64,000 nucleotides of DNA, taken from assembly GCF_007713705.1 (NCBI RefSeq), contig NZ_VMSJ01000001.1, positions 930,001-994,000 of the forward strand. Reading direction: 5' to 3'. Made by a program: the position numbers and the translations under genes. Positions 1-10,682 of the stretch are shown in pieces (position 1 is the first letter of the stretch; the number at the start of each line of letters is the position of its first letter). The notes beneath the pieces are model-generated. The model searched no databases and was not told the DNA's origin. It was given only the letters and a program-made list of their open reading frames with translations. This stretch comes from Salinicoccus cyprini (GTDB lineage Bacteria > Bacillota > Bacilli > Staphylococcales > Salinicoccaceae).

Positions 1-1
1 C

Positions 2-115
2 CGCAACATCATCATCTATTCCATAATCGATGACGAATGGCCGGAAGTCAAAAAGAACCTGCTGATCAAACAGCAGAGCTATATGATGGATCTGCCCATG
101 GAAACAGTGAGCTGA
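2..115 (+). CDS. C-terminal end of an upstream gene, possibly a GNAT acetyltransferase (partial)
   Basis: An open frame enters from the left edge and ends in TGA at 113-115. Its 37 visible residues include IIIYSIIDDEWPEVKKNL, which resembles the C-terminal end of RimJ/RimL-type GNAT N-acetyltransferases. No catalytic region is in the window, so the family is a guess from the tail. A strong hairpin terminator follows at once, which supports this being a real gene end. Confidence 0.5.
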   Translation, partial: RNIIIYSIIDDEWPEVKKNLLIKQQSYMMDLPMETVS

Positions 116-142
116 CGCATGATATTCATCATGCGTTTTTTT
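116..142 (+). terminator. Rho-independent terminator of the leftmost gene
   Basis: The 8-bp arms CGCATGAT and ATCATGCG surround a 4-nt loop and are followed by seven T. It begins directly after the stop codon at 115 and insulates arlRS from the upstream gene. Confidence 0.85.
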
Positions 143-192
143 AATGCCGCCGGCATGATATGATGACAAAAACAGAAGATAGGAAGATTATG

Positions 193-867
193 ATGAAACA
201 TATTCTAGTTGTGGAAGATGAGATGAACCTTGCCCGCTTCATCGAGCTGGAGCTCGTTCATGAAGGGTATCAGGTCACTTTATCCTCGGATGGCGGAGAT
301 GGCCTGGATAAAGCGTATGCATTCGACTATGACTGCATACTGCTCGATCTGATGCTGCCTGAGCTGAATGGGCTCGAAGTATGCAGACGGCTGCGCAAGG
401 AGAAGGATACACCGATCATCATCATTACCGCCAAAGGCGAGACATACGACAAGGTGATTGGACTCGACTATGGTGCAGATGACTATATTGTCAAACCATT
501 TGAAATAGAAGAACTGCTGGCAAGAATACGCGTCATCATGAGACGCTCCACTTCAAAGGACCAGAAGCATGAAGTGCTTTCCATGCACGGCATCGTCATG
601 GACGCCCAGGCGCATCACGTCGCAATAGATGACGTCAATATCGATCTGACCAAGACGGAATATGATCTGCTTCATCTGCTGATGAAAAATGCGGGTGTCG
701 TCCTTCAGAGGGAGACCATACTTGATCATGTATGGGGGTATGATAGCGAAGTCGAGACAAATGTCGTCGATGTCTACATCAGATATCTGCGCAATAAGCT
801 CAAGCCATTCGACAGGCATAAGCTGATAGAGACCGTCAGAGGTGTCGGGTATGTGATCCGGCCATGA
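193..867 (+). CDS. arlR: Response regulator ArlR (OmpR/PhoB class)
   Basis: Transcription factor of the ArlRS two-component system, which in staphylococci controls adhesion, autolysis and virulence genes. The N-terminal receiver domain begins KHILVVEDE; the phospho-acceptor is Asp52 in ILLDLMLP when counted from the chosen start, the same number as in S. aureus ArlR. The receiver Thr/Lys region (IIIITAK, YIVKPF) and a C-terminal winged-helix DNA-binding domain ([11 protein letters not shown] to VRGVGYVI) are present. The frame is open from 160, but ATG 193 has AGGAAG 6 nt upstream and gives the family length (224 aa). It overlaps arlS by 4 nt (ATGA), so the two are translationally coupled. 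A 6-bp dyad, ATGCCG-C-CGGCAT, lies upstream at 144-156. Confidence 0.93.
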   Translation: MKHILVVEDEMNLARFIELELVHEGYQVTLSSDGGDGLDKAYAFDYDCILLDLMLPELNGLEVCRRLRKEKDTPIIIITAKGETYDKVIGLDYGADDYIVKPFEIEELLARIRVIMRRSTSKDQKHEVLSMHGIVMDAQAHHVAIDDVNIDLTKTEYDLLHLLMKNAGVVLQRETILDHVWGYDSEVETNVVDVYIRYLRNKLKPFDRHKLIETVRGVGYVIRP

Positions 868-2228
868 ACAGACAATCATTGAAATACAGATGGCTGCGTC
901 TGTCCACACTGATCATCTCCATCACATATCTGATATTCAGTTCCCTGCTCATCTATCTGACCAGTCTCTACCTGGAAAATCAGGAGTACCGCTCGATAGA
1001 TCGAAGTCTTGAGGAGCTCGAGAGCATATACGAGAGCAACCCGATCAACACCATCAATGAAAATGAAATCTATTCGAGTCTTTATGATGGTCAGAAGATG
1101 GTCCTCTATACACAGAGTGGGGAGGAGGTCTTCAGTGCCACTGCCGGCATTCCGCTCGTTTATGATAACGAATTCGAACCTGTATACGGAAAAGAAATCA
1201 CTTCCATGGATACAGAAGATGGCAGCTTCTTCAAAGGGAGCATCAGGCTGGATTCGGAGTACTGGAATGGCTATCTTTCAGTCATCCACCCACTCGACTA
1301 CTACCATTCGGTCATCCGGATGATGGTCTTCATCGCCATCATTGTCGGATTCGTCTCCATTCTTTTCACCTCGATCATCAGCTACTTCTTTTCCACACAG
1401 ATGGTCAAGCCGATACGGAACATTGCCAACCAGCTGAAGAGAATTGAAGATGAAGGATTCTCGGAACGTCTACAGATACAGACCAATACTGAAGAAACCG
1501 ACTATATGGTCGAGTCGTTCAACCATATGATGGATTCGTTGGAGCGATCCTACAACCAGCAGAAGCAGTTTGTTGAAGATGCCTCCCATGAACTCAGAAC
1601 ACCGCTCCAGATCATCCAGGGGCACCTGAAGCTGATCAACAGATGGGGGCGGCATAAGCCTGAAGTTCTGGATGAATCATTGAATATATCCATAGACGAA
1701 CTCCAGCGGATCAATAAGCTTGTAGAAGAACTCCTTCTTCTGACAAAGAATGAGGGCAGAACAAAAGAAGTCATGGAGGAAGTCGATATCAGCAAGGAAG
1801 TGGAGAGCAAGGTGGAGGCATTCAAGCAGCTGCATCCGGACTACACTTTCACGCTCGACCTCGATGACAGGAATATCAGATTCCTCATCAACCCATATCA
1901 CTTTGAGCAGATGCTGGTCATTTTTCTGGATAATGCAATCAAATATGACCACGAACAGAAACGCATCAATGTTACAACAAAAAAACGCGAGGACCATTTC
2001 GATATTTCAATCACCGACCACGGCATCGGCATTCCTGAAAACGAAATCGAAGCCATCTTCGACCGGTTCTACAGAGTCGATAAATCAAGGAGCAGGGAGC
2101 TCGGCGGCAACGGTCTCGGACTCTCCATCGCACAAAAACTTATCGATAACTATAAGGGCAGGGTATGGATAGAAAGCGATGAGGGAGCGTTTACAAAAGT
2201 GACGATAAGATTCCCACTAAAAAAATAG
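864..2228 (+). CDS. arlS: Sensor histidine kinase ArlS
   Basis: Membrane sensor kinase that phosphorylates ArlR. Two transmembrane segments (about residues 12-35 and 150-175) enclose an extracytoplasmic domain of roughly 115 residues. A HAMP linker ([11 protein letters not shown]) follows, then the dimerisation/phospho-acceptor helix with His242 in [11 protein letters not shown], and the HATPase domain with N box (FLDNAIKYD), G1 box (DHGIGIPE), F box and G2 box ([10 protein letters not shown]). Length (454 aa) and the position of His242 agree with S. aureus ArlS. Its start overlaps the arlR stop, so the pair forms one operon. No clear terminator follows; the next promoter lies about 30 nt downstream. 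Confidence 0.95.
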   Translation: MNRQSLKYRWLRLSTLIISITYLIFSSLLIYLTSLYLENQEYRSIDRSLEELESIYESNPINTINENEIYSSLYDGQKMVLYTQSGEEVFSATAGIPLVYDNEFEPVYGKEITSMDTEDGSFFKGSIRLDSEYWNGYLSVIHPLDYYHSVIRMMVFIAIIVGFVSILFTSIISYFFSTQMVKPIRNIANQLKRIEDEGFSERLQIQTNTEETDYMVESFNHMMDSLERSYNQQKQFVEDASHELRTPLQIIQGHLKLINRWGRHKPEVLDESLNISIDELQRINKLVEELLLLTKNEGRTKEVMEEVDISKEVESKVEAFKQLHPDYTFTLDLDDRNIRFLINPYHFEQMLVIFLDNAIKYDHEQKRINVTTKKREDHFDISITDHGIGIPENEIEAIFDRFYRVDKSRSRELGGNGLGLSIAQKLIDNYKGRVWIESDEGAFTKVTIRFPLKK

Positions 2229-2258
2229 ACAATTGTAATAATTACAGCAATTATTGGC

Positions 2259-2287
2259 TTTAAAACAAAATACCATAGTGCTAGAAT
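2259..2287 (+). promoter_or_regulatory. Putative sigma-A promoter of odhAB
   Basis: TTTAAA (2259-2264) and TAGAAT (2282-2287) are separated by 17 bp and lie about 40 nt before the odhA start. Just upstream is a 7-bp inverted repeat AATAATT-acagc-AATTATT (about 2238-2256), which could be an operator or a weak terminator of arlRS. Motif match only. Confidence 0.45.
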
Positions 2288-2328
2288 GGAACTGTATAAG
2301 ATAAAAAGAATCTAAAGAGGGTGGCAAA

Positions 2329-5103
2329 ATGCAAGAGAAAGAACTTGAGAATGCCCCGGTTCGTTTCGGTACCAATCTGGGGATGATTCTCGAGCTTCAC
2401 GATATGTACCAAGAAAATCCAGACAGTGTAAGTGATGAAATGCGCTTCCTGTTTGAAAATATCAGTTCTGGACAGGCAGGTACTGCTCAATCGGATATTG
2501 ATCACAGCAAAGTAAAAAGTCTATTGCGTCTGATAGATAATATCAGACTGTTCGGTCATCTGGAGTCGGATATCTATCCCGTCTACACACCGGATGTGAA
2601 GAATGTACCAAGCCTGGACTTTGAAGACTACAATCTGACTGAGGATGATCTGAAAAGACTGCCTGCTTCACTTGTAAGTGTTCACCTTGGTGACTACTAT
2701 GATAATGCTTTCGAAGCAGTCACCCAGCTCCATTCACTCTATACGGGACCGCTCGCATACGAGTACATGCACATCAATGACACGGAAGAACGCCAATGGC
2801 TGAAGGAGACAATTGAAACACAGGAAGAGATTTCACTTTCCGATGAAGAAAAGAAGCATCTGTTCAAAACACTGGCGAAAGTGGAAGGGTTTGAAAAGTA
2901 TCTGCACAAGAACTTTGTAGGGGCCAAACGATTCTCCATCGAAGGGGTCGACGCCATAGTGCCACTGCTTGACCATATGCTCGAACTGATGGCGGATGAA
3001 GGCATTCCCAACCTGCAGATCGGCATGGCACACCGTGGCCGATTGAATGTGCTGACACATGTCCTCGAAAAGCCATATGAAATGATGATCAGTGAATTCA
3101 TGCATACCGATCCTATGAAATTTCTTCCGGAGGACGGTTCACTTGAGATCACCCAAGGCTGGATGAAGGATGTAAAGTATCATCTGGGTGGATCGAAGAC
3201 GCGGGAAGACAAAGGACTCAAACAGCGCATCAGTCTGGCAAACAATCCAAGCCACCTGGAAGTCGTCGGTCCGATTGTCCTCGGCAAGACCCGCGCACAG
3301 CAGGAGACGACCGACCACGCAGGACATCCGGACCAGGATTTCAATAAGGCGATTGCCGCCATTGTACATGGCGATGCCGCATTCCCGGGACAGGGCATTG
3401 TATATGAAACTCTGAACCTCGGCAAACTGAATGGATATAGTGTTGGAGGTTCCGTCCATATCATTGCGAACAACCGTATCGGCTTCACTACCGAAGAGAC
3501 GGATGCACGATCGACAGTATATGCTTCCGATGCAGCGCTCGGCTTTGATCTGCCTATTCTCCACGTCAATGCGGATCGTCCGGAGCACGTACTCAGAACA
3601 ATAGAAATTGCGCTTAAATACAGACAGAAATTCAACAAGGACATCGTCATTGATGTGCTCGGTTACAGAAGGTATGGCCATAATGAAATGGACGAACCGA
3701 CAACGACCAATCCACTTCTGTACAAAGAAGTGAAATCCCATGATACGATCGATGAGATCTATGGTGCCAAACTCGTTGAAGAGAACGTCATTTCAGAAGA
3801 TGAGAAGAAGGAGACCATCCAGAGTGTACTGGACGAAATGAGAGCCGCCCATGACAAGATCGATAAGGGTGACACGAATGTGGATGGACAGCTTGAAACT
3901 CCGGAAGTCATACTGGAAGGGCAGGATAACCCTGAAGATGGCATATCACGCGAACGCCTTGAACAGATAAATGAAGATCTATTCCAATATCCTGATTCCT
4001 TCACGGTATTCAAAAAGCTTTCCAATGTTCTCGAAAGAAGGAAAAAGCCGTTTGAAGACGATGAGGAGCTGATCGACTGGGCACACGCGGAAGCGCTTGC
4101 TTTCGCTTCGATCAACCAGGATGGCACTCCGATCCGGCTGACCGGACAGGATTCCGAAAGGGGCACATTCGCACAGAGGCATGCGGTGCTGCATGATCCG
4201 GAGACCGGGGAGGAACACATACCACTCCATGTAGTCAGGGATTCAAATGCAACGTTCGATGTCCACAATTCACCACTGTCGGAAGCCGCAGTCGTCGGCT
4301 TCGACTATGGATATAATGTGGAACAAAAGTCTGTCATGGCAATATGGGAAGCACAATACGGCGACTTCTCGAACATGGCGCAGGTCATCTTCGACAACTT
4401 CATGGCTGCAGGCAATGCCAAGTGGGGTGAAACATCCGGCATGACGCTGTTCCTTCCTCACGCACAGGAAGGACAGGGCGCCGAACACTCCTCAGCCCGC
4501 CTGGAACGCTACCTCCAGCTTGCTGCTGAAAATAATATGACAGTTGCCAATCTGTCCAGTGCGTCGAACTATTTCCATCTGCTCCGCAAGCAGGCGAAAT
4601 ATCTTGATACTGAAAAAATGAGGCCACTGGTCCTCATGACACCGAAAAGTCTGCTCCGCAACCAGATTGTCAGTGAACCTGTAAGTGCTTTTACAGACAG
4701 CACCTTCAAGGAGATCATACTGCCCGAGTACAAGCGGACAAAAGTCAAAAAGGTATTGATAGCGAGTGGCAAGATGGCTGTGGATCTGCTGACAGAGCAG
4801 AGGAAGAACCCGGATGATGAAGTGATGATCATCCGATTGGAGCAGATCTATCCATTCCCTTCGGATAAGATCCAGGAAGTGCTGAAAGGTCTCAAAAGTC
4901 TGGATGAAGTCAGATTTGTCCAGGAGGAGCCTGAGAACATGGGAACGTACAATTACGCCCTGCCGTTCCTTCTTGAGATGGTACCTGAGAAAGTGGAAGT
5001 GAACTATGTAGGCAGAATCAGACGTGCATCCCCTGCAGAAGGCGATGGGGAATCCTATAAACTGATCCAACAGAATATTATTGAAACTGCTCTAAAATCA
5101 TAG
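2329..5103 (+). CDS. odhA: 2-oxoglutarate dehydrogenase E1 component
   Basis: Thiamine-diphosphate-dependent decarboxylase of the 2-oxoglutarate dehydrogenase complex in the TCA cycle. It decarboxylates 2-oxoglutarate and reductively succinylates the lipoyl group of OdhB. At 924 aa it is close to the staphylococcal enzyme. Recognisable are the substrate/ThDP region [10 protein letters not shown] near residue 230, the NNPSHLE motif, the ThDP/Mg site [21 protein letters not shown], and a C-terminal transketolase-type domain ([20 protein letters not shown], then EEPENMG). GAGGGTGG precedes the ATG. odhB follows after 11 nt. The third subunit (lipoamide dehydrogenase) is not in this window. Confidence 0.97.
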   Translation: MQEKELENAPVRFGTNLGMILELHDMYQENPDSVSDEMRFLFENISSGQAGTAQSDIDHSKVKSLLRLIDNIRLFGHLESDIYPVYTPDVKNVPSLDFEDYNLTEDDLKRLPASLVSVHLGDYYDNAFEAVTQLHSLYTGPLAYEYMHINDTEERQWLKETIETQEEISLSDEEKKHLFKTLAKVEGFEKYLHKNFVGAKRFSIEGVDAIVPLLDHMLELMADEGIPNLQIGMAHRGRLNVLTHVLEKPYEMMISEFMHTDPMKFLPEDGSLEITQGWMKDVKYHLGGSKTREDKGLKQRISLANNPSHLEVVGPIVLGKTRAQQETTDHAGHPDQDFNKAIAAIVHGDAAFPGQGIVYETLNLGKLNGYSVGGSVHIIANNRIGFTTEETDARSTVYASDAALGFDLPILHVNADRPEHVLRTIEIALKYRQKFNKDIVIDVLGYRRYGHNEMDEPTTTNPLLYKEVKSHDTIDEIYGAKLVEENVISEDEKKETIQSVLDEMRAAHDKIDKGDTNVDGQLETPEVILEGQDNPEDGISRERLEQINEDLFQYPDSFTVFKKLSNVLERRKKPFEDDEELIDWAHAEALAFASINQDGTPIRLTGQDSERGTFAQRHAVLHDPETGEEHIPLHVVRDSNATFDVHNSPLSEAAVVGFDYGYNVEQKSVMAIWEAQYGDFSNMAQVIFDNFMAAGNAKWGETSGMTLFLPHAQEGQGAEHSSARLERYLQLAAENNMTVANLSSASNYFHLLRKQAKYLDTEKMRPLVLMTPKSLLRNQIVSEPVSAFTDSTFKEIILPEYKRTKVKKVLIASGKMAVDLLTEQRKNPDDEVMIIRLEQIYPFPSDKIQEVLKGLKSLDEVRFVQEEPENMGTYNYALPFLLEMVPEKVEVNYVGRIRRASPAEGDGESYKLIQQNIIETALKS

Positions 5104-5114
5104 GAGGTAGAATA

Positions 5115-6401
5115 ATGGCTGAAGTTAAAGTCCCGGAATTGGCTGAATCAATTACAGAAGGAACAATTGCAAGCTGGCTGAAACAAAAAGGTGACCAGGT
5201 CGAAAAAGGGGAAAACATCCTTGAACTCGAAACCGATAAGGTCAACGTCGAAGTGATCAGCGAAGAGGCCGGTGTCATCACCGAGCTCAAGGCTGAAGAA
5301 GGCGACACGGTCGAAGTTGGACAGGTCATCGCCATCGTCGAAGAAAGTGGTGGATCAGGCGGTGCGTCCGAAAAGTCCGATGCTGATTCCGGCAAGGAAG
5401 AGGAAGATGATAAAGAAGAGAAGGATTCCAAGGAATCCGAGAGCAGTTCAGAACAGAAAGAACCCGAAAAAGCTGAAGCGAAGGAAGAACCATCCAATGG
5501 TGAGCGTATTGTCGCCACACCTTCCGCAAGACGCTTGGCACGCGAGAAAGGCATCGACATCAATGATATCAATGCGTCGGACCCAAGAGGCCTTGTAAGA
5601 AGCCAGGATGTTGAGAATCATGGCAAGCAGCCTGAGAAATCCGCAGCACCAAAGAAGCAGGAACAGCCGCAGAAGCAGGATTCCGGCAAGCCGGATAAGC
5701 CTGTAGTCAGGGAAAAGATGTCCCGCAGAAGACAGACCATTGCCAAGCGTCTTCTTGAAGTTTCACAGAATACCGCAATGCTGACGACTTTCAATGAAGT
5801 CGATATGACAAACCTCATGGAACTCAGAAAGCGCAAGAAGGAACAGTTCCAGGAACGTCATGATGGCACACGTCTCGGGTTCATGTCCTTCTTTACGAAA
5901 GCATCCGTCGCGGCACTCAGAAAGTATCCTGCTGTCAATGCTGAAATCGATGGGGAAGATCTTGTTCTGAAGCAGTTCTATGATATTGGTGTCGCAGTGT
6001 CGACCGATGAAGGGCTCGTTGTACCGGTCGTCAGGGATTGTGACCGTAAGACATTTGCAGACATTGAAAATGATATTGTCGACATGGCCAAGAAGGCCCA
6101 GAATAAAAAGCTCGGTCTTGATGACATGACTGGCGGTTCATTCACCATTACAAACGGTGGTGTATTCGGCTCACTGATGTCCACACCGATCATCAATGGT
6201 ACACAGGCAGCCATCCTCGGCATGCATACCATCCAGAAACGTCCCGTGGCAGTCGATGATGAAACGATGGAGATCCGTCCGATGATGTACATTGCCCTAA
6301 GCTATGACCACAGGGTCATCGATGGCAAAGAGGCAGTAGGATTCCTTAAAACCATCAAAGATCTCGTTGAAAATCCTGAAGATCTTCTGCTTGAAGGATA
6401 A
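5115..6401 (+). CDS. odhB: Dihydrolipoyllysine succinyltransferase (E2 of 2-oxoglutarate dehydrogenase)
   Basis: Core acyltransferase of the 2-oxoglutarate dehydrogenase complex, transferring the succinyl group from lipoyl-lysine to CoA. The N-terminal lipoyl domain carries the modified lysine at about K42 in [11 protein letters not shown]. An acidic Glu/Lys/Ser linker (about 80-125) follows, then the E1/E3-binding domain ([14 protein letters not shown]), a second flexible linker and the catalytic domain with the SYDHRVIDG motif (His399, Asp403). At 428 aa it is full length. AGGAGG is well placed before the ATG, 11 nt after odhA. A strong terminator ends the two-gene operon. Confidence 0.97.
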   Translation: MAEVKVPELAESITEGTIASWLKQKGDQVEKGENILELETDKVNVEVISEEAGVITELKAEEGDTVEVGQVIAIVEESGGSGGASEKSDADSGKEEEDDKEEKDSKESESSSEQKEPEKAEAKEEPSNGERIVATPSARRLAREKGIDINDINASDPRGLVRSQDVENHGKQPEKSAAPKKQEQPQKQDSGKPDKPVVREKMSRRRQTIAKRLLEVSQNTAMLTTFNEVDMTNLMELRKRKKEQFQERHDGTRLGFMSFFTKASVAALRKYPAVNAEIDGEDLVLKQFYDIGVAVSTDEGLVVPVVRDCDRKTFADIENDIVDMAKKAQNKKLGLDDMTGGSFTITNGGVFGSLMSTPIINGTQAAILGMHTIQKRPVAVDDETMEIRPMMYIALSYDHRVIDGKEAVGFLKTIKDLVENPEDLLLEG

Positions 6402-6416
6402 AACAGTGATATTTAT

Positions 6417-6447
6417 GACAGACGTCCGTGGGACGTCTGTCTTTTTT
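6417..6447 (+). terminator. Terminator of odhAB
   Basis: A perfect 11-bp stem, GACAGACGTCC and GGACGTCTGTC, with a 3-nt loop (GTG) is followed by six T. Confidence 0.95.
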
Positions 6448-6489
6448 ATGTTAGAATCATAATAAAATCAAATGTCTGGAGAGATGAAC

Positions 6490-6693
6490 ATGCTTCATGA
6501 AACATGGAACGATAACAACTTGAGAACGGTTAAGGTAAAACATACAGATGCAAAGAAATACAAAGTATCGGAGATGCTGACAGCCGGGAAGCAGTACACG
6601 GTCGTCAATGAAACTGAAGAATATATTTTTGTCAAAGATAATTCGGGTAAAGTCGGCGGCTACTATAAGACATACTTCGAAGAAGCTGAATAG
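6490..6693 (+). CDS. DUF6501 family small protein
   Basis: Small soluble protein of 67 aa. The sequence [19 protein letters not shown] and the end [16 protein letters not shown] match the uncharacterised DUF6501 family of Firmicutes. The frame is open from 6472, but GGAGAG at 6478-6483 best serves the ATG at 6490. The MoxR-type ATPase begins 2 nt after its stop, so the three genes to 9232 look like one operon. Function unknown; in S. aureus a homologue sits at the same place (established synteny, from memory). Confidence 0.8.
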   Translation: MLHETWNDNNLRTVKVKHTDAKKYKVSEMLTAGKQYTVVNETEEYIFVKDNSGKVGGYYKTYFEEAE

Positions 6694-6695
6694 AT

Positions 6696-7490
6696 ATGGC
6701 GATACAATTTTTTCACAACGATGAAACAATCAGAGGGGATGCGATGATCATCCTCTCCCTCGGCAAGAATCTTCTGCTCAAAGGACCTACGGGAGCAGGA
6801 AAGACCCGTCTTGCGGAAGATATGTCCCGGGAGCTTGATCAGCCGATTCACAGCATCAACTGCTCTGTGGATGTGGATATCGAATCTCTGCTTGGTTTCA
6901 AGACGATCGAATATATGGAAGGTCGGCAGGAAATCACTTTCATAGATGGTCCGGTCATACGTGCAATGAAGGAAGGTGCTATTCTATACATTGACGAGAT
7001 CAACATGGCCAGGCCTGAAGTGCTGCCGATATTGAATGCGGCGCTCGACTACCGGAGAACGATCACCAACCCGCTGACCGGAGATGTCATTACGGCAGAA
7101 CAGGGTTTCAGAGTCATTGCAGCGATCAATGTCGGTTATGTGGGAACCATGCCGATGAATGAAGCACTGCTCAACCGCTTCAATGTGATCGAACTTGGAT
7201 ATGTGTCGAAAGAAGCACTTGCAGAGATACTGAAAACACAGAGCATACAAAAAGATGAAAGTATCATTGATGAAATTGCGCAGTTCCACAGCGATCTCGT
7301 CACGATGACGGAACAGGGCCAGATCTCCCAGGAAGCTTCAAGTGTCAGAAGTCTGATCGATCTGGCAGATCTGAGCACGAAGATGCCGATCAGCCGTGCC
7401 TGCTATCGGGCAATCATCGACAAGCTGGATAGTGAACAGGAGAAAAAGGCGATACTGAACGCGACAGAACTTCAATTTGGGATGGGATGA
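6696..7490 (+). CDS. MoxR-type AAA+ ATPase
   Basis: AAA+ ATPase of the MoxR/CbbQ/GvpN type, 264 aa. Walker A is GPTGAGKT at residues 30-37 and Walker B is [10 protein letters not shown] around 96-105; the Asn-containing sensor 1 (AAINVG) and arginine-finger region ([13 protein letters not shown]) follow. Such ATPases act with a VWA-domain partner to insert metal cofactors or remodel protein complexes. Here the partner is the next gene, which overlaps this stop. The substrate is unknown. The start has only a weak upstream Shine-Dalgarno, which fits translational coupling to the preceding small gene. Confidence 0.85.
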   Translation: MAIQFFHNDETIRGDAMIILSLGKNLLLKGPTGAGKTRLAEDMSRELDQPIHSINCSVDVDIESLLGFKTIEYMEGRQEITFIDGPVIRAMKEGAILYIDEINMARPEVLPILNAALDYRRTITNPLTGDVITAEQGFRVIAAINVGYVGTMPMNEALLNRFNVIELGYVSKEALAEILKTQSIQKDESIIDEIAQFHSDLVTMTEQGQISQEASSVRSLIDLADLSTKMPISRACYRAIIDKLDSEQEKKAILNATELQFGMG

Positions 7491-7492
7491 CC

Positions 7493-9232
7493 ATGAGCTA
7501 TTCATTCATAAAGTTCAATGATGAAATCGTCGACTCCAAAATCATGATGGAATTGACCGACCTTGCGCGTCTGCTCATGAAAAAAAGGGAAGTGACCGTT
7601 TCCGTACGGAAGTACAGCTACTACGATCCCGTAGAGAATACTTTCAACCTGAGCTTCTTCTGGAAGCATCGAACCGATATTACAGAGAGGGAAGGGTTCA
7701 GGTACGACCTTTTGACCCGTTATCCTTCGGCTTTCATCAATGACTACAGCCAATATGGCAGCATGAAGGGCAAGGGAGTGCTGGCCCAGCAGATCTTCCT
7801 GTCCCTCGAATACTACAGGAACCGTCGGGCCGCTTTCAATTCCCGGCCGCTGATCAGCAGTTTTGTCGAGAAGGGCGATGCCATAAGAGTGAGGGAGTAC
7901 AGCAGAAATGCTGCTTCTGATGCCGAGGCATTTATCAGATCATTCAATATTGCCATCCTAGAGCGCAGTGAATCCATGCATGCATTTGATGCAGATTTCC
8001 CTCTGGTCAGCACCAGTACAAAAGACAGCATCCGCATGACCAGTGACATCATATCGACGCTCTCACCCCGAATTTCCCTCAACACCACATTCCAGATCCA
8101 TGACATGCCTTTCAACGAAATCAGTGCATTCAATAAAACGACACCATTCAGAAAAGATGCGGCGTCGCTTGAAGAGCACATAGAGAACGAAGAAGAAGCG
8201 ACGCATAGTGTCGATACGAAGACGGATCGGGATGCAGAGGATGCGAACGTCCTTGGCGAAACGGGTGACAATGCGTCACGTAAAAGTGCGCATGGCAGAC
8301 AGAATGATCATAATGATGATGTATCCGACTACTACGAAGGGTTCGGTAGAAATGCAGGAGATAATCAATTTGAGGACAGGGGACGCATCAACCAGCATGC
8401 AACCTTGAATGTACTGCGTCCAAAGATAAAACTTTCCCAGTACAAGGACTACCAGAACATATATGAGTCTTATAATTACGTCGCCCAGAAAGTCATCGGC
8501 GACATTACACAGATTCTCAACTATAAGATGAATGCATACCAGACCCGCCGGACTTCAGGAAAACTGATGAAAAATCCAGTCGGACCGCTTATGGAGAACA
8601 GTCACAAGCTGTTCGTCAAAAAGAATACCGAATCGAAGGAGATCGATGCTGTATTCACCATCATCATCGACCAGTCATTCTCCATGACGGAGCATCTTGC
8701 AGGGTGCCGGAATGGTGCCATCATCCTGAACAATATACTTCGATCACTGCATATACCACACCGTATCATTTCATATCATGAAGATACTTTTGAAGTGATG
8801 AAGAACCATTATCCCAATAATATTTATGAACATATGGATTTTGACAGATCCCGATACTATTACCCTGTTTCACTCATGGACCTTGAAGCTTCTGGTGATA
8901 ATAGGGATGGGCTCATCATCAGAAACGAAATGGAGAACCTCGTGCAGCGCAGCGAAAAAGACAAGTTCATCATCATGTTCTCCGATGGACTGCCAAGTGC
9001 AGAGCAGTATAACCAGAGCGGCATCATCGATACGCATGAAGCAGTCCAGGAAGCCAGAAGATCAGGGATACAGGTCATCAACATGTTCATTGATCAGGAT
9101 AATGAAGAAAATACATTGACAGCCATCAGAAATATATATGATACAGACACGGTCATCGTCCACAGTGCAGAAGAAATTGCTTTTGCATTGCCGAACCTGC
9201 TGAAGAGGGTCCTGACAAAAGTGCTGATGTAA
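7493..9232 (+). CDS. VWA-domain protein, partner of the MoxR ATPase
   Basis: Protein of 579 aa with a C-terminal von Willebrand A domain. The metal-ion-dependent adhesion site motif DxSxS appears as IIIDQSFSM (around residue 393), followed by a conserved MFSDGLPSAEQY segment. The N-terminal half, which opens SYSFIKFNDEIVD, and the polar low-complexity middle (about 225-290) have no named domain I recognise. An ATG at 7487 overlaps the ATPase stop; the ATG at 7493 is preferred because it lines up better with staphylococcal homologues as I recall them. Architecture resembles CobT/NorD-like partners of MoxR ATPases (family knowledge). The client protein is not apparent. Confidence 0.82.
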   Translation: MSYSFIKFNDEIVDSKIMMELTDLARLLMKKREVTVSVRKYSYYDPVENTFNLSFFWKHRTDITEREGFRYDLLTRYPSAFINDYSQYGSMKGKGVLAQQIFLSLEYYRNRRAAFNSRPLISSFVEKGDAIRVREYSRNAASDAEAFIRSFNIAILERSESMHAFDADFPLVSTSTKDSIRMTSDIISTLSPRISLNTTFQIHDMPFNEISAFNKTTPFRKDAASLEEHIENEEEATHSVDTKTDRDAEDANVLGETGDNASRKSAHGRQNDHNDDVSDYYEGFGRNAGDNQFEDRGRINQHATLNVLRPKIKLSQYKDYQNIYESYNYVAQKVIGDITQILNYKMNAYQTRRTSGKLMKNPVGPLMENSHKLFVKKNTESKEIDAVFTIIIDQSFSMTEHLAGCRNGAIILNNILRSLHIPHRIISYHEDTFEVMKNHYPNNIYEHMDFDRSRYYYPVSLMDLEASGDNRDGLIIRNEMENLVQRSEKDKFIIMFSDGLPSAEQYNQSGIIDTHEAVQEARRSGIQVINMFIDQDNEENTLTAIRNIYDTDTVIVHSAEEIAFALPNLLKRVLTKVLM

Positions 9233-9340
9233 TGTCGATTCGTGATATCTGATAATTAAGAATCTTATGGACTTGATCATATTTGTGTTGTACACTAGGG
9301 AATGTCATTTTATTAATTTTTCGTACCAGGAGGTCAAATA

Positions 9341-10654
9341 ATGAGCTTAAAAAACAACATCATTGTCGGTTTCATGCTGTTTGCCATGTTCTTTGGCGCA
9401 GGAAACCTGATTTTCCCACCAGGGCTCGGCTTCGAGAGTGGGCAGCATTTCTGGGTGGCAATCATCGGATTTGTCATTACCGGGGTAGGGCTGCCGCTGA
9501 TCGGTGTCATCGCCGGCTCAATTTCAAAAGGCGGCTACCGGGAATCGCTGAAAGTGGTCCATCCGGCTTTTGCCATCATCTTCATGGTGATCATCTATCT
9601 TGCAATCGGCCCCTTCTTCGCTATTCCAAGAACAGCAACGACAGCATATGAGATGTCGATGGTGCCATTCATCAACGGTACAGGATGGGTGAGCCTGCTC
9701 ATTTTCACACTCATCTTCTTCGGCATCGTATTTGCACTGAGCTATAACCCGAGCAGAATGGTCGACAACATCGGTCGCTTTCTTACGCCGGTCCTGCTGG
9801 TGACCATCATTGCACTGATCGTCAAAGCCATCATGATGTACATGGGCAATGATTCAGGTACTGCGGCTGAAAGCTTCGATGCAGCATCTCCATTCTCCGT
9901 CGGCTTTACTGAAGGCTATCTGACAATGGATGCAATTGCGGCCATTGCATTTTCAGTCATCGTTCTGAACTCGATACGCAACCTTGGGGTGACGAAAAGA
10001 AAAGATCTGCTCATCGAGACAATCAAATCCGCCTCCATTGCAGCATTTCTTCTGGGTGTCATCTACATTTCACTTGGATGGATCGGCAATCATGTGAGTC
10101 CGACTGTTGCCCAGCCGGAAGACCAGAACCTGGGGACGTTCCTGCTGACATTTGTCGCTGATGATTCCTTCGGACAATTTGGAACAATTCTGCTGGGTGT
10201 CATCGTGGCAGTGGCCTGTCTGACGACAGCAACTGGTCTTGTTGTGGCTGTCAGCGAGTACTTCAATAGTATCCTTCCAAAAATATCATATGAAACTTTT
10301 GTCATCATATTCACTCTGATTTCACTTGTACTGGCCAACCAGGGACTGACTCAGGTCATTCAGACGAGTGTGCCGGTGCTTTCCATCATCTATCCGATTG
10401 CGATGGCGTCCGTTGCACTGCTGTTTTTGACTTACTTCATCCCATCGCCAAGATTGAGTTTCCAGATTCCGATCTTCCTGATCATCATCACGAGTATTCT
10501 GGCAGTCGTTCACAGAAACGGATGGCTTGATCTTGGATGGATTGAATCCATGCCTCTGTTTGCGAACTCGTTCGAATGGATTCCTGTCATGATCATCGGC
10601 TATATCATCGGCTATCTGATCGGAATGAAACAGGAAAGAGTCAAATACTCATAA
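9341..10654 (+). CDS. brnQ: Branched-chain amino acid transporter BrnQ
   Basis: Sodium- or proton-coupled uptake carrier for Leu/Ile/Val (LIVCS family). The N-terminus FMLFAMFFGAGNLIFPP is the family signature, and the 437-aa protein shows about 12 hydrophobic segments. AGGAGG is well placed before the ATG. It is apparently monocistronic, separated from the VWA gene by about 110 bp and ended by a terminator shared with the opposing telA-like gene. S. aureus has several BrnQ paralogues, and one lies at the equivalent place. Confidence 0.92.
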   Translation: MSLKNNIIVGFMLFAMFFGAGNLIFPPGLGFESGQHFWVAIIGFVITGVGLPLIGVIAGSISKGGYRESLKVVHPAFAIIFMVIIYLAIGPFFAIPRTATTAYEMSMVPFINGTGWVSLLIFTLIFFGIVFALSYNPSRMVDNIGRFLTPVLLVTIIALIVKAIMMYMGNDSGTAAESFDAASPFSVGFTEGYLTMDAIAAIAFSVIVLNSIRNLGVTKRKDLLIETIKSASIAAFLLGVIYISLGWIGNHVSPTVAQPEDQNLGTFLLTFVADDSFGQFGTILLGVIVAVACLTTATGLVVAVSEYFNSILPKISYETFVIIFTLISLVLANQGLTQVIQTSVPVLSIIYPIAMASVALLFLTYFIPSPRLSFQIPIFLIIITSILAVVHRNGWLDLGWIESMPLFANSFEWIPVMIIGYIIGYLIGMKQERVKYS

Positions 10655-10682
10655 AAAAGAAGCGCATCTGCGCTTCTTTTTT
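10653..10682. terminator. Bidirectional terminator between brnQ and the telA-like gene
   Basis: AAAAAAGAAGCGC and GCGCTTCTTTTTT form a stem with a 4-nt loop, with A and T runs on both sides. It overlaps both convergent stop codons. Confidence 0.92.

Noticed and set aside
160-192. ArlR start at ATG 160
   Set aside because: It adds 11 residues absent from the family, lacks a ribosome site, and overlaps a possible -10 (TATGAT).
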